DNA of 14,317 bases, taken from DASPJR01 sp035628505 (GTDB taxonomy: Bacteria; Planctomycetota; SZUA-567; H5-PLA8). The notes below the pieces were generated by a model. It saw only the letters and a program-made list of their open reading frames with translations. It had not been told where the DNA came from and ran no database searches. The translations under genes were made by a program, and so were the position numbers. Where the stretch lies: assembly GCA_035628505.1 (NCBI GenBank), contig DASPJR010000123.1, positions 1 to 14,317 on the forward strand, read 5' to 3'. Every line of letters starts with the position of its first letter. The stretch's first letter is position 1. Positions 13,121-14,317 of this stretch are shown here, piece after piece.

Positions 13121-14317
13121 TCAGCGCGCGGGAACCAGCCGTACTTCTCGCAAGTCCAGCAGAGCGCCCTTTTCGAAGTTTTCCGCGGGGGCAAACTTCG
13201 CCGTGTGCTTGCCAGACTTCAGTTCCACGCGCCCGACCGGCGCCTGCTGAAAAAGCTCCCAGCTTCCGGTGCTCTTTACCTTGCCGCTGACCCGCGCGCC
13301 TGCAATTTCGAAGCTGAACGGCTTGCCGGCGTCCGCATCCGAAACAGACCAATCGAGGATGACTTCGTAGACGCCGGCCTTCTCAACCTGCACGTCCCAC
13401 TCAACCTGATCCTTCGCTGTGAACCAGCCGTAGGCGTGCCATTCGGGCATGTACTTAATAGACGGCCCGACTCCGCGACCCGCCGCTGCGGCAAGCGATA
13501 TACTTCCATCGGCGCCGGCAGATACAGTTTGCGCTGCAGCAGGCGTGCGCGGCAGCGACAGGCGCACACTCCGCAGATCCATCAGCGAACCGCTGAGCTT
13601 GCCGTCCGCGCGCACGGACAGCCGATGATGTCCCTTGCGCAGATCCACAAAACCCACAGCGCGCGTCTGGAACTTTTCCCACGCGCCCGTCGGCGTGACG
13701 ACAGCTTTCAACTCGGAACGATCAGCCTGAATTGCAAAAGAGTTCGCGGCCGTGTTGCCGCAGGCGTAATCGATTTCCACCAGGTAGCGGCCCGGCACAT
13801 CCACGCGGATGGCCCAGCGTGCCTGGTCGTCCGAGCGTTCCCAGAAACCGAGATTCTGGAACGGCGTTTCAAAAGTCAGACGTCCGCCGTAAATCTCGGC
13901 GCTTTGCGCCGGCAGCAGCAGGGTCCCGTCGCCGGCAGGCTCAATCAGCTTCGGTTCGTTTCCAGCGATCTGCTTCGGCGGCGAGCCGGCTCGCGCGACG
14001 TAGGCAATCACGTCCGCAAGCTTCTGGTCATCCAGCGTCGCCTCGAGCCCTTCCGGCATCAGCGACAAGCCTGTTGAGCGAATCGACGCCAGCTCGCTGC
14101 GCAGCAGTTGCCGCTTCACCGCGTCCACGCCCACAAGGGTGACCGAAGTCGATGTTTCCGACTCAATTTTTCCGGCCAGCGTTGAGCCGTCTTTCATGGT
14201 CGCGAGGTACTGAACAAAACGGTCTTCGACGGCGCGGTTGGGATCGAGAATTGCCACCAGCATTGCGGCGGGGCTTTTGTCATTGAGTGCCGTCAGATCG
14301 GGACCAATGGCGTTACC
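13121..14317 (-). CDS. PVC-type heme-binding-domain protein with two carbohydrate-binding-like modules (C-terminal part)
   Basis: The 3' end of a gene that continues past the right edge; 398 residues are visible, in frame to the boundary. Residues 1-110 match the end of the TIGR02603-type cytochrome c-like domain. GNAIGPDLTAL (1-11), ILDPNRAVEDRF (23-34), KDGSTLAGKI (42-51), SLMPEGL (85-91) and KLADVIAYV (99-107) are seen, with Met87 a candidate axial heme ligand. The Cys-x-x-Cys-His heme site would lie just outside the window. Two homologous beta-sandwich repeats follow (about 130-256 and 272-398), each with W-x-(I/V)-x-V-x-x-x-G-x-Y, a TG-x-WE-x-F motif and a final DLR-x-VRL. They resemble galactose-binding/CBM6-like folds. 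In this family such domains occur in large exported proteins linked to polysaccharide use. The role here is inferred; the stop at 13121 is 139 bp upstream of the tandem modA start. Confidence 0.82.
   Translation of the reverse strand, partial: GNAIGPDLTALNDKSPAAMLVAILDPNRAVEDRFVQYLATMKDGSTLAGKIESETSTSVTLVGVDAVKRQLLRSELASIRSTGLSLMPEGLEATLDDQKLADVIAYVARAGSPPKQIAGNEPKLIEPAGDGTLLLPAQSAEIYGGRLTFETPFQNLGFWERSDDQARWAIRVDVPGRYLVEIDYACGNTAANSFAIQADRSELKAVVTPTGAWEKFQTRAVGFVDLRKGHHRLSVRADGKLSGSLMDLRSVRLSLPRTPAAAQTVSAGADGSISLAAAAGRGVGPSIKYMPEWHAYGWFTAKDQVEWDVQVEKAGVYEVILDWSVSDADAGKPFSFEIAGARVSGKVKSTGSWELFQQAPVGRVELKSGKHTAKFAPAENFEKGALLDLREVRLVPAR

Noticed and set aside
13061..14077. Long plus-strand frame of 338 codons opposite the heme-domain gene
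   Set aside because: It is an antisense shadow: Arg-rich, with no recognisable domain, whereas the minus-strand frame shows clear family motifs and an internal duplication.

Overview
The window looks like a chromosomal segment from a Gram-negative bacterium of moderately high GC content, probably of the PVC group (Planctomycetota/Verrucomicrobiota) or an allied uncultured lineage. Three things suggest this: the end of a 'PVC-type' heme-binding protein (TIGR02603-like) with sugar-binding-type modules at the right edge; a giant GspK-like pseudopilin with a lectin-like C-terminal half; and a gene-free left end full of short palindromes and '-acacggag-' repeats of a kind I associate with such genomes. 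The taxonomic call is an inference; no rRNA or marker gene is present.

Layout. Positions 1-862 hold no credible gene. They contain hairpins, a phased A-tract segment, 10-bp tandem repeats, a diverged 32-bp direct repeat and a perfect 67-bp direct repeat. The second 67-bp copy runs into the 3' end of the first gene. Positions 863-4292 (minus strand) are a molybdate-uptake/molybdopterin operon in the order modA-modB-modC-moaD-ThiF/MoeB-like. The first four genes are joined by 4-nt start/stop overlaps (ATGA, GTGA, ATGA) and the last follows after a 17-nt gap. Positions 4544-11462 (plus strand) are a three-gene cluster: a 1728-residue GspK/PilX-type membrane-anchored protein, then two exported proteins. 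Those two share a homologous 83-residue C-terminal segment ending in RRK-x-GGI. Positions 11470-12981 (minus strand) encode a tandem ModA-ModA protein whose first half is about 63% identical (hand count) to the operon's ModA. Positions 13121-14317 (minus strand) are the 3' part of the heme-binding/carbohydrate-module protein, which continues beyond the window.

How the genes fit together. ModA (and perhaps the tandem ModA) would deliver molybdate to the ModB-ModC importer. MoaD, with its Ser-Gly-Gly tail, and the E1-like ThiF/MoeB homologue belong to the sulfur-transfer step of molybdopterin synthesis. This links metal uptake and cofactor assembly in one transcript. The plus-strand trio is unrelated in function and lies between the two modA paralogues, so it splits what may once have been one contiguous mod locus. 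Its products are likely envelope or extracellular: an orphan pseudopilin with a large lectin-like ectodomain and two companions of unknown function.

The least explained parts are the pair of exported proteins with the shared C-terminal domain and tail, the divergent second half of the tandem ModA, the E1-like protein lacking several canonical residues, and the repeat that supplies that gene's last codons and stop.
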